Shown here: positions 9,198 through 16,787 of the stretch, in pieces
Layout of the letters: each line of letters begins with the position of its first letter
Numbering within the stretch: position 1 is the stretch's first letter
NCBI GenBank assembly: GCA_902762305.1
Contig: CACWNW010000007.1
Coordinates: forward strand, 1 to 64,000
Origin: Fibrobacter succinogenes
GTDB taxonomy: Bacteria; Fibrobacterota; Fibrobacteria; Fibrobacterales; Fibrobacteraceae
Reading direction: 5' to 3'
DNA: 64,000 bases
Position numbers and translations under genes: made by a program
The notes under the pieces: model-generated
Databases searched by the model: none
What the model saw: only the letters and a program-made list of their open reading frames with translations
What the model was told of the DNA's origin: nothing

Positions 9198-9344
9198 TCC
9201 TACTTGAGGTGAATTTTGTTCTATTTCGAACAAAAAAAACAGGATGACAAGCTCGCCGTTTAAGCAATCAAAAATTAAACTGCAGCACAAGAATTTACAC
9301 ACCTCAAAACACAAACACGGCCCGTTAACGCGGGTCGTGTTTTC
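9198..9344 (+). ncRNA. Candidate small RNA
   Basis: About 147 nt between the promoter at 9163-9191 and a strong GC hairpin (ACACGGCCCG pairing with CGGGTCGTGT, 9315-9340) followed by T residues. An internal hairpin, TTTTGTTC pairing with GAACAAAA (about 9214-9236), and a GAGGTG/CACCTC pair that closes most of the transcript suggest a folded RNA. No 6S, SRP, tmRNA or RNase P signature was recognised. The window 9016-9418 holds nothing else convincing; a short ATG frame at 9244 has no support. Confidence 0.4.
9313..9344. terminator. Terminator hairpin, usable on both strands
   Basis: A stem of about 10 bp with a TTAA loop, T-rich on both sides. It could end both the candidate small RNA and the minus-strand DUF2314 gene. 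Confidence 0.6.
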
Positions 9345-9418
9345 CATTTTTGAGCTACTGGTGACAAATTTCGATTTATACAACAATAAACCGGGCCATC
9401 GAATTCTAAGTCCTGAAA

Positions 9419-10114
9419 TCAGGGCTTGACCTCACCGGTTCGGAAGTCATATATTCCGTAAGTATAGAAAACCTCCCCTTCCTCGAACTTCTGCCCTTCG
9501 CGCCGTTTCTTTTCGTACGAAGCCTTCAAGCGCTTGCCGAGTTCAGCGATGATTTCCTGGGATACAATTCCGTCTATGCTGTTCAGGTATTTCGCCGATT
9601 GGGCATCCTGGTACTTGAACTCGAACTTGCCCTTCTTGAACACCCCCTCGAAAAAAACGCCGACAATCCCCGAATCGAACGCCTCGATGGCCTTCCCCAC
9701 GAAATTGCCTTCCTCGTTGCCCAAGGAATCCACGACAACCCAGTTCTTCACCTGGTCCTGCGTAAACGAGACTTCATCTCCCTTCTTGTATTCCTTAAAG
9801 AGCTGAATTTCATTAACAATAATCCCTTGGAATCGATTTCCCAAGCATTGGGTAACATGAACGAAAACCATCTCCTTCATCCCGTCCTTGTCGGCAAGTT
9901 CAATCTGCACGTCCAATTGACGCTTTTCGCGCACATAGTCGCCCGCGATGTATTTCTTCTTGACCGCAGGGAACGTCGACTTGGCCTTCTCCATATACGG
10001 GGCTATGAGTTTTTCCATATCGGTGTTCATGTTGAACAACTTGTCCTCGGCTGCGTGACAGCACACGCAAAGCGCCGCAAGCAGGGAAATTTCGCGAAAG
10101 AGTCTAGAAAACAT
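9419..10114 (-). CDS. Exported DUF2314-domain protein
   Basis: A 231-residue protein with an N-terminal signal peptide (hydrophobic stretch LLAALCVCCHAA). Its central part, from FVHVTQCLGNRFQGIIVN through KKGDEVSFTQDQVKNWVV, fits DUF2314 (the YegJ family), whose function is unknown. The C-terminal region is charged. The ATG at 10114 is preferred over the one at 10120 because GAGG is 7 bases before it and only 1 base before the other. It stands alone, between the candidate small RNA and a hairpin array. Confidence 0.7.
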   Translation of the reverse strand: MFSRLFREISLLAALCVCCHAAEDKLFNMNTDMEKLIAPYMEKAKSTFPAVKKKYIAGDYVREKRQLDVQIELADKDGMKEMVFVHVTQCLGNRFQGIIVNEIQLFKEYKKGDEVSFTQDQVKNWVVVDSLGNEEGNFVGKAIEAFDSGIVGVFFEGVFKKGKFEFKYQDAQSAKYLNSIDGIVSQEIIAELGKRLKASYEKKRREGQKFEEGEVFYTYGIYDFRTGEVKP

Positions 10115-10152
10115 ATTCATACCTCACTAAAAATAACACAAAAATCAAAAAT

Positions 10153-10383
10153 TGGGGATTAAACAGCTGCTTTTAAGGCACTTTAATCCCCATTTTCACA
10201 CATAAACTAACAACAAATAAAGCATTTCTAGCGTTCAAACACAGGTACAGCACAAAAATTGGGGATTAAACCGGCGTTTTTTGTGTATTTCATCCCCACA
10301 AAAAGCCAAATTTGACTTTTTTTTGCACAAACAAACTAACAAACAGGGGATTGGACAGGCTATTTTTCAGCAGTTTAGTCCCC
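10153..10383. repeat. Array of three long hairpins, GGGGATTAAA family
   Basis: Inverted pairs lie at 10153-10192 (TGGGGATTAAA with TTTAATCCCCA, perfect), 10260-10298 (one mismatch) and 10346-10383 (GGGGATTGGA with TTTAGTCCCC, which pairs only if G-U pairs are allowed). Loops are 17 to 18 bases. AAACTAACAA recurs between the hairpins. The array fills most of the 300-base gap before the next gene. Confidence 0.75.
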
Positions 10384-10400
10384 AATTTCCACAAAAAAGC

Positions 10401-10427
10401 AAAAAATCCGCCCCAAACGGAGCGGAC
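10401..10427 (-). terminator. Terminator of the AgmX-like lipoprotein gene
   Basis: TCCGCTCC pairs with GGGGCGGA on the minus strand and is followed by TTTTTT, 2 bases after the stop codon. Confidence 0.8.
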
Positions 10428-10428
10428 T

Positions 10429-11154
10429 TTAATCGTTCTGCTTCAACGATTCTTCTTCATAAAATCTTATCGGGAAAGTCGCAACTACATCCGTATTTAA
10501 TTTGGCTACTACACCCGAATTCATGTTCTGGAAATTCCAGCGACCTACCGCTTTCTGGACTTTTTCGTCAAAATCCGTATTGCCGGTAGTCGTTGAGTCT
10601 ATTTGGACTTTTTGAACAGCGCCACCAGCATTGATATTCAACCGAAAAACAATCGTCCCGCTAAAACTGGGATTCCTCTTTAAATGTTTATTATAAATAT
10701 GACGCAATCCAGGAATCCGCAGGCGAATGATCTTTAAAATCAGAGCTTTATCAGCATCAACGCCACCAGCCACACTCAATTCCTCATAAGTAGGGGCTTT
10801 TGCGACGCCTCGTGCACGGCCTTGCAAGTACTTTTCATCTATTACAGGAATCCCATATTCATCTCTTTTAACGGAACAGCCATTTTCTGGACGACATCCA
10901 TAAAGCGTAGTCGTCCCATGCGTTGAAAGATTCCCCACCGACTTTAAAACGCTGTCTATGGATGCTTTAAATACGCTATCCCTGCGCAGTTTCTCGTAAT
11001 CTTCCTTTTTCACGTCCAAGGACTGTTCCGTTTTACCCTTTTCCTGCTCCAAGGTTTTATCCGCATTCTTATCGACTTCGGAACACCCCGCCCACAGCAC
11101 CGCTGCAGCCAAGAGCACAAAATTATTCCAGCATTTTCCAAATAAACTAGCCAT
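10429..11154 (-). CDS. Lipoprotein with AgmX/PglI (TonB-C-like) C-terminal domain
   Basis: A 241-residue lipoprotein: the signal ends in LWAGC, then a charged Lys/Glu/Asp helix, then a Cys pair (YGCRPENGC). The C-terminal 100 residues, starting near LRIPGLRHIYNKHL, match the AgmX/PglI type of TonB-like fold (GTIVFRLNINAGGAVQKVQI, then VGRWNF). In Myxococcus such domains occur in gliding and export proteins; the role here is unknown. A paralogue lies at 54372-55049, with the same signal, domain order and upstream sequence. No ribosome binding site is present; TATATA lies exactly 6 bases before the ATG, so the mRNA may be leaderless. Confidence 0.75.
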   Translation of the reverse strand: MASLFGKCWNNFVLLAAAVLWAGCSEVDKNADKTLEQEKGKTEQSLDVKKEDYEKLRRDSVFKASIDSVLKSVGNLSTHGTTTLYGCRPENGCSVKRDEYGIPVIDEKYLQGRARGVAKAPTYEELSVAGGVDADKALILKIIRLRIPGLRHIYNKHLKRNPSFSGTIVFRLNINAGGAVQKVQIDSTTTGNTDFDEKVQKAVGRWNFQNMNSGVVAKLNTDVVATFPIRFYEEESLKQND

Positions 11155-11166
11155 ATTTTATATATA

Positions 11167-11192
11167 GAAAAATCCGCCCCGTGAGAGGCGGA
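11167..11192 (-). terminator. Terminator hairpin beyond the GH94 gene
   Basis: TCCGCCTC pairs with GGGGCGGA on the minus strand, followed by TTTTTC. It ends next to the -10 of the 10429-11154 gene. Confidence 0.6.
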
Positions 11193-11207
11193 CATAAATG
11201 TTTCTAG

Positions 11208-11345
11208 GAGGAGATCCCCGCCTACGCGGGGATGACAAACCTCTTTCGAAAAACGCAGAGAGCCTAGCGAGAGCAGGCGCCTTGACCGAAGGCGTACAAA
11301 CGTACGACGAGAGTCAAGGCAACGCACTATCGCGACGGCTATATG
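11208..11345. repeat. Intergenic hairpin elements
   Basis: ATCCCCGC pairs with GCGGGGAT (11214-11233). A larger nested palindrome follows: GCCTTGAC (11279-11286) with GTCAAGGC (11313-11320), enclosing GTAC-AAAC-GTAC. GCTATATGCG near 11337 is shared with the repeat at 17659-17736. Confidence 0.55.
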
Positions 11346-11350
11346 CGTTT

Positions 11351-13797
11351 CTATCCGAGGGTAACCACTACTTTATGAGTACCCTTAGTGAAGATCGGGG
11401 CCACATCCGCGTCAATCTTCTGGCCATCGACGATCATCTCGGCGACACCCTTGCACACGTGCTTCGGGTTCTTCACTTCGATTTCGTAGGTAGCACCGCG
11501 GAACTTGCGGGTCACCTTGAAGCCGTCCCACTTGGAGGGGATGCAGGGGTTCACGATGAGGCCCTTGAAGCTGGCGCGCACACCGATGATGAACTGCGTG
11601 GCAGCCTGGTAGGTCCAGGAACTGGTGCCGGAGAGCCATGCGTTACGGCCCATACCGAACTGCTTGTGTTCGTCACCGAGGATGTTCTGCGGGTAGCAAT
11701 ACGGTTCGGATTCGAACTCGTCGAGCTTGGTATTCTTGGCAGCCGGGTTGATCTGGCTGTAGTACTGGAAAGCCTTGTCACCACGGCCGAGAATCGTTTC
11801 GGCAATCATCACCCACGGATTGGTGTGGAGGAAGATACCGCCGTTTTCCTTGGCTCCGGGAGGATAGGTGGAGATGCCACCCACGTTCGGGTCGAAGCCG
11901 CGGTAGCCCGGAGTAGAGCTCTTCACGCCGTTGGCGGTGTTGAGGAGCTTGTTCAGGCTGTCCATGCCCTGCACGGCGCGGTCGCCGGTAGCGATACCGG
12001 AAATCACGGACCAGGACTGGCTATTGCAGTAAATCTTGCCGTACTTGGCCTTGTTGGTGCCGTAAGCATTGCCCTGCTTGTCGAACCAGCGGACCCACCA
12101 CTTGCCGTCCCAGGCGCTGTCGTTGAACGCCTTCTTAACGTCTTCGTACCAGCCCTTGTACATTTCGACAGAGGCGGTATCGCCGAGGGCTTCGCAGATG
12201 TCCATCATCTCGAGGAGAGCCTTGGCGTAGAGGCCGGTGTTGAAGGAAGATTCTGCACCGAGCGGGAGGTTCATGCAGTCGTTCCAGTCGGCGAAGCCGA
12301 GGAGCGGGAGGCCGTGCTTACCGAGGTGAGTACGGGTAAAGTTGAGGGAGCGCTTGAGGTGTTCGAGCACCGTGCCCTTTTCACGCTGGGCGCGCTTCTT
12401 GCCGGCTTCGTAGAACGGAACTTCCTTGTTGAGGAGGTCCATCTTGCCGGTTTCCTTGAGGTAGTTCGCAATCGTGAGGACGATCCAGAGGTGGTCATCG
12501 CCGTACCAGTCAGCGTAAGCCGGGTTGCCGTTCTCGTCGAGCACGCCCTTCTTTTCGCGGGAGTCACCGGCGCAGGACGCTGCACAGAGAGCAGGTTCAG
12601 AGCGAGTTCCAAAGCTTCTTCCGGCATGTGGCTCATCACGCCCATGAGGTCCTGGCTGGAGTCACGGTAACCGATACCGCGGCTGGTGCCGTAGCCCAGC
12701 TGGTACAGGGAGAGGTAGCGGCTCCAGTTCTTGGTGGTGTGGCACTGGCGCGGGTTGTGGACGTTCACCATGGAGTTGAACGCTGCATCCGGAGTCTGCA
12801 CCTGGATCGTAGAGAGGTACTTTTCCCAGAACTTGGCGAGTTCGTCGAAAGCCTTGTCGACGTTCTTCAAGTCGCGGTACTTCTTGATAGCCTTGGCAGC
12901 GACCTTGAGGCTCTGTTCCTGACCGAGCTGGGTGCAGGTGCGGAAGGTCTTGTTCGCGCCAATCTTGCCAGCGTGGATCATGAGAGCGGCAATGTTGTCG
13001 CCACGGTCGCATTCGCTGTTGGAAAGTTCCTTGTTGGCGAGGCTGAGCGGGGCAGCCCAGGAGCCCATTTCGTTTGCACCGAGGAACACGCGGCGGTCGC
13101 CATCGAAGCTACCGACCTTGCAGTCAGCAGTAACGTAGTTCACGGCGAAGTCACGCTTCATGTAGGCATACTGTTCGAGCACCACGTGGCCGTCCTTTTC
13201 CCAGTGGCCCTTGAGGGTCATGGTCTGCGGCACCCAGTCGGCGTTCGTGAGCTGCTTTTCGGCTTCGAAGTGGCTGAATTCATAAACCGGGATAATGTCC
13301 ACTTCCTTGGAGGCACCGGAGATGTTGGTCACCTGGATGTCCTGGAGGAGGGTGTTGGAGCCGGTCGGGACGAAAATCGTCACCTGCGTACGGAGGCCTT
13401 CGCATTCGGCGATCCAGCGCATGTAAGAAAGACCGACGTGGCATTCCCACTTCTTCATCTTGGTGAGGGTCGGAACCACGAACGGAGAGAACACGGTGTA
13501 ACCCTTGGCGTTCTTCACACGGATATAGATGGTGCTGGCCTTAAAGTCAGAGCAAGGCATCTGGGCGATGTACTTGGTGATACGGTTCAGGGCCGGGTCG
13601 CCCTTGCAAACGAGGGTACCGCCAGTAGTATCGACGATACCACCAAAGTTCAAAGTACCAACGTAGTTGCACCACTTGATCGGGGTTGCCGGCGTGGTAA
13701 GCACGTATTCTTTCTTGGCGTCGTCAAAGTAGCCGTACTTGGCAAGAGCCTTAGCAGCGACTTTCTTGGGAGCCTTCTTGTTCTGTTTTGTAGCCAT
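11351..13797 (-). pseudogene. GH94 phosphorylase (cellobiose phosphorylase-like), frame broken near 12565
   Basis: Phosphorolysis of cellobiose or a related disaccharide to a sugar 1-phosphate, in the cytoplasm. The N-terminus (YGYFDDAKKEYVLTTPATP), the middle and the C-terminus are all well-kept GH94 sequence, including WYGDDHLWIV, which holds the catalytic Asp. The 5' part reads in one frame to LNLLSVQ and the 3' part continues in another from about AGDSREKKG. The usual DGSxxHQFxPLT segment between them is absent, so about 45 bases seem to have been lost together with the frame. A real deletion, a strain polymorphism or an assembly error are all possible. GGAG precedes the start. The gene is alone on its strand. 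Confidence 0.8.
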
Positions 13798-13847
13798 TTT
13801 GTCTCCGTAAGAGGGGTTGTGTTAAAAGTTGTTGCGCCTTCGGCGCT

Positions 13848-13876
13848 GTTAATAGTTACCAGTTACTAGTTGTTAG
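13848..13876. repeat. Tandem heptamers, GTTAxTA type
   Basis: Four 7-base units (GTTAATA, GTTACCA, GTTACTA, GTTGTTA) lie 50 bases upstream of the GH94 start. An inverted counterpart lies at 13958-13984. Confidence 0.7.
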
Positions 13877-13957
13877 ACCTGTAATTATTAAAAAGTTCCA
13901 TTTTTCACGGCAAATATAGTTAATTACTTCCAGCAGAACTGAACCATAATCCCTTGT

Positions 13958-13984
13958 AACTAGGAACTAAGAACTAGTAACTCA
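13958..13984. repeat. Tandem heptamers against the padR stop codon
   Basis: TAACTAG, GAACTAA, GAACTAG and a degenerate fourth unit end exactly where the PadR-family gene stops. Confidence 0.65.
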
Positions 13985-14587
13985 TCAATCTTTCTGGTTG
14001 AAATTCTCGAAATCGCGGTTTCCGAAGTTGATGTAGAAGTAGCCGTCGAGCTTCTTGTTGCGGATCGGGTCGCGCAAGATGCCGATGGCGGCGCGCACGT
14101 ACTTGAGTTCCACAAGGATATGGTCGCGGCTCATGCAGTTGAGGAACGGGCCCTCCGGATAGAGCGTGGGGCGCGGTTCCTCGGCAATCATCCTCTCGAG
14201 GTTCTCGATTTCCTGCACCAGGCGGCGTTCGTGCGCCTCGAGGGTGCGGATGACCTCCTTCTGGTCGGCACCGTAAAGGAACGCGAACCCGAGCGTACGC
14301 GGGTCGTCGTTGAATCCGGTCAAGTGCTTGAGGACTTCCTTCCTGAGGATTTCCCTACCCTTCTCGGTAATGTTGAACACCATGCGTTCGGGCCTGTTGC
14401 CGTCACGTTCGGCACGACCGACAATGCACTCGTTTTTCTCGAGCGTCGTAAGTCGGTTGTAAACGGTAGAAGTGCTCAGGTTGGCCCAGCGGTCCAGTTC
14501 ACGGTTACTGATTTCCGTGATAATGTCGTAGCCGCTGCGCTCCTTTTCCAGGATAAGGCCCAGAAGGACCAAGTCATAACGGTTCAT
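13985..14587 (-). CDS. PadR-family transcriptional regulator
   Basis: A 200-residue DNA-binding protein. The winged helix spans about residues 5-85 (LVLLGLILEKERSGYDI, then STSTVYNRLTTLEKN and a basic wing ending NITEKGREIL). The C-terminal dimerisation part is helical and longer than in minimal PadR proteins, with a coiled-coil-like stretch EAHERRLVQEIENLERMI. AGAGG precedes the ATG. A perfect 17-base palindrome lies 14 bases upstream of the start codon, so autoregulation is likely. The effector is unknown. Downstream on the same strand is the GH94 gene and upstream is gerW-like, so either could be a target. Confidence 0.85.
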   Translation of the reverse strand: MNRYDLVLLGLILEKERSGYDIITEISNRELDRWANLSTSTVYNRLTTLEKNECIVGRAERDGNRPERMVFNITEKGREILRKEVLKHLTGFNDDPRTLGFAFLYGADQKEVIRTLEAHERRLVQEIENLERMIAEEPRPTLYPEGPFLNCMSRDHILVELKYVRAAIGILRDPIRNKKLDGYFYINFGNRDFENFNQKD

Positions 14588-14600
14588 GTGTACCTCTTTC

Positions 14601-14617
14601 TATTCCAATTTGGAATA
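14601..14617. promoter_or_regulatory. Probable PadR operator
   Basis: TATTCCAATTTGGAATA is a perfect palindrome (8 bases, 1 spacer, 8 bases) just upstream of the padR ribosome binding site. PadR regulators bind such sites in their own promoters in several bacteria. Confidence 0.6.
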
Positions 14618-14686
14618 TACACAAAAAAACACTGCCGGAACGACTTTTTTGAAAAAATTTTCGATTTTTACATTTTGGCCGGGAAA

Positions 14687-15025
14687 TTACTCCGCATCGA
14701 CCTTTTTGCCGGAAAACTTGTTCATCACATCGGGCACGATATCCATGACTTTCGACATGAGCGAGCTGTCCTTGCTGATAGGCATAATGCGCACGTCGTC
14801 GCCCTTGATGACGAGGAAAGCAACCGGTTCGACTGAGGCCCCACCACCGGAGGCGGACGAGTCTCCCTTGCCCTGGTGACCGCCGAAACCGAAACCGACC
14901 GAGACGCGGCTCACGGGAACGACAGTGGACTCACCCGCCTGGATCGGCTCACCGATCACCGTCTCCGCCTGGGTGATGAAACGGAGCTTTTCCAAAAGAG
15001 TTTCTGCAAGTTTTTCAATAGCCAT
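14687..15025 (-). CDS. GerW (YtfJ)-family protein
   Basis: A 112-residue protein of the GerW/YtfJ family (PF09579): helical N-terminus, then GEPIQAGESTVVPVSRVSVG, a Gly-rich loop, and PVAFLVIKGDDVRIM. In Bacillus YtfJ is needed for spore germination, but the family is common in non-sporulating bacteria, where its role is unknown. The start is the ATG at 15025; it lacks a ribosome binding site and has TATATT exactly 6 bases upstream, suggesting a leaderless mRNA. The PadR gene follows on the same strand after 99 bases, with its own operator. Confidence 0.85.
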   Translation of the reverse strand: MAIEKLAETLLEKLRFITQAETVIGEPIQAGESTVVPVSRVSVGFGFGGHQGKGDSSASGGGASVEPVAFLVIKGDDVRIMPISKDSSLMSKVMDIVPDVMNKFSGKKVDAE

Positions 15026-15056
15026 GTTCTGAATATAACAAATAAATTGGAAAATG

Positions 15057-15098
15057 GTCAATGGACATTAGTCTTGAGTAAAAACTAACGACTAGGAA
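15057..15098. repeat. Degenerate 7-bp periodic stretch at a gene end
   Basis: Units such as GTCAATG, GACATTA, GTCTTGA, CTAACGA and CTAGGAA keep a 7-base register and end exactly at the stop codon of the next minus-strand gene. Confidence 0.4.
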
Positions 15099-15935
15099 TC
15101 AATAGCGGGCTTCGAAGACTCGGTCGGAGGCGACAAAGAACTTCCGTTCGAGGTCGGGCCAGCTCAGGTAGCCCCAGACCACCACGACGCGGCCGCCCGA
15201 AAGGCGCGAGGCCATCCCGTTCACGCCTTCGCCCGCGGTGAAGTAGACGACGTCCACGTCGTACGCGATTTCAGCAGGCTTCGCCTTCTTGAGCTGGGCC
15301 GCCCACGAGGCAAAGGCGTCTTCTTCCACCTGCTCCCAGCTGCGGGCCACGTTCCACTGCAGGTTCGAATTGCGGTAGCTCTGCACCAGCACCGGGAAGT
15401 ACGACTTCACCCCGAGAAAATTCCGCGTCTGGATGGAAGTCTTGTTCGCCTCGCGGTGCTCGAACGGCAGGCTCAGGAATTCCTGCGGGAACCCGCCATG
15501 ATACCCCGGGAAGCTGCGCACGTACTGTTCGAGGTCGCTCCTTTCGTACCGGCGGAAACTGTCGTGCGTAAAGATGAAGATGCGCGCATCCGAACGGATG
15601 CTCTGTTCCATCTCGGCGCCGCGCAAAATCGGGAGTATCCCCTGGAAGCGCCCGCTGTTGATGTAGTAGTCCATCGCGTACACGTCGCTCTTGAACTCGA
15701 GGATGCATACGTCGAGCGTGTCGTCCACCATCATCGGGTAACGCAAATCAATGCGCTTCACAAGGGCGGCCACGTTTTCGGACACCGGATGCTCGTCCAC
15801 GTGCACGCCAATCGGCTTCACGTCCTTGTAAAGGATTTCGCCATAGTCCACCGGGCGTTCTTCCTCTTGCTTGCAGCCGCAAAGCGCAAGCGCAACACAG
15901 AACAGGGCGAGGCAATTTTTTCGCAGGTGGAGCAT
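15099..15935 (-). CDS. Lipoprotein, function unknown
   Basis: A 278-residue lipoprotein with lipobox ALCGC followed by charged residues. No known domain was recognised. The body mixes aromatic and acidic residues (YPMMVDDTLDVCILEFKSD, later a Gly-rich GRVVVVWGYLSWPDLERKFF near the end). The start at 15935 was chosen because it gives a compact signal peptide and has TGCTAAATT 8 bases upstream, a leaderless arrangement; an ATG at 15953 is the alternative, and would couple it to the gene upstream. It lies 26 bases after the Fe-S protein gene, so both may also be co-transcribed. Confidence 0.65.
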   Translation of the reverse strand: MLHLRKNCLALFCVALALCGCKQEEERPVDYGEILYKDVKPIGVHVDEHPVSENVAALVKRIDLRYPMMVDDTLDVCILEFKSDVYAMDYYINSGRFQGILPILRGAEMEQSIRSDARIFIFTHDSFRRYERSDLEQYVRSFPGYHGGFPQEFLSLPFEHREANKTSIQTRNFLGVKSYFPVLVQSYRNSNLQWNVARSWEQVEEDAFASWAAQLKKAKPAEIAYDVDVVYFTAGEGVNGMASRLSGGRVVVVWGYLSWPDLERKFFVASDRVFEARY

Positions 15936-15961
15936 ACGGCTAAAATTTAGCATAGAACCGG

Positions 15962-16783
15962 TCACTCCCTGCGCTGCGCGTAGTCGCAGAACTCGTAAAG
16001 CGGGCAATCGGCGCAATGGCGGGTCACCTCGCGGCACACGAAATCCTCATCCCCGATTTCGAGGAAGAACTGGAGCGCATGGGCGCTGCGGTACGGGATT
16101 TCCTTGCAGAGCGCCGCAAAATAAGTATTCGCGAGCGACTGCTTCTTTTCCGGCTCCATGTCGGCAAAGCCGGTATCGCGCGCAGGCCCGAGAATCGCGA
16201 GGAACCTGCGAGCCCCCATCGTGAGCGGGAGCGGCGGCATGCGGCCGGCCTTGGACTTGACACCGAGCCCGAGCGGGGCCGGAGCGAGCAGGCGGTAGAT
16301 GGCGGCACAGGCCTTCGGACGCACGCTTTTTTTGCCCATGAAGTAGATTTCGCCGAAGTCACGCCATATTTCTTCGGGCTTGCGTTCTGCCGCCCACTGC
16401 ATAAGGTCCGGATGGTGGCGCACGAACAAGCCCACGCTCCAGAAGATTCCCGCGACATGCTCGAACAGGCTCCAGTTGCGGCTCCCGAAAGTACCCACGA
16501 CAACCGCGTTGATTTCGCGGGCAGAAGGTACGGGAAGGCTCCAGAGCGCATCGTCCGGGAACTTCGCGTAAAAGGCGGCAAGCAGGCGCGCAATTTCGGA
16601 ATGCGACCTGTCCTGGAAAAGGACCGTCCCGAGGAGCGTCCAGGCGATTTGCGCATTCAGGCCGTTTGCACGGCGGGAAACAGAAAGGACCGGGTCTTCG
16701 ATGCCGGCGAACGCATCGACGAATTCCTGCGAAGCCTTGAAAAGCGCAGGTTCATCCTGTACAAAGCGCCGGACCGAAGCCAT
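15962..16783 (-). CDS. Endonuclease III-like Fe-S protein, divergent
   Basis: A 273-residue protein ending with Cys250, Cys257, Cys260 and Cys266. This C-X6-C-X2-C-X5-C spacing is exactly that of the [4Fe-4S] cluster of endonuclease III and MutY. The preceding 200 residues look all-helical and start with a WTLLGTVLFQDRSHSEIARL stretch that resembles the opening helices of HhH-GPD glycosylases. The hairpin LPGVGRKTA is not recognisable; FMGKKSVRPKACAA sits where it is expected, and the catalytic Asp motif VDTH is absent. Base-excision glycosylase, DNA-binding Fe-S protein or an inactive relative are all possible. It lies 4 bases after psd. Confidence 0.6.
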   Translation of the reverse strand: MASVRRFVQDEPALFKASQEFVDAFAGIEDPVLSVSRRANGLNAQIAWTLLGTVLFQDRSHSEIARLLAAFYAKFPDDALWSLPVPSAREINAVVVGTFGSRNWSLFEHVAGIFWSVGLFVRHHPDLMQWAAERKPEEIWRDFGEIYFMGKKSVRPKACAAIYRLLAPAPLGLGVKSKAGRMPPLPLTMGARRFLAILGPARDTGFADMEPEKKQSLANTYFAALCKEIPYRSAHALQFFLEIGDEDFVCREVTRHCADCPLYEFCDYAQRRE

Positions 16784-16787
16784 CTGC

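Noticed and set aside
9244-9429. Short open frame inside the candidate small RNA
   Set aside because: Runs through the terminator hairpin and has a Lys/His-rich, signal-free sequence.
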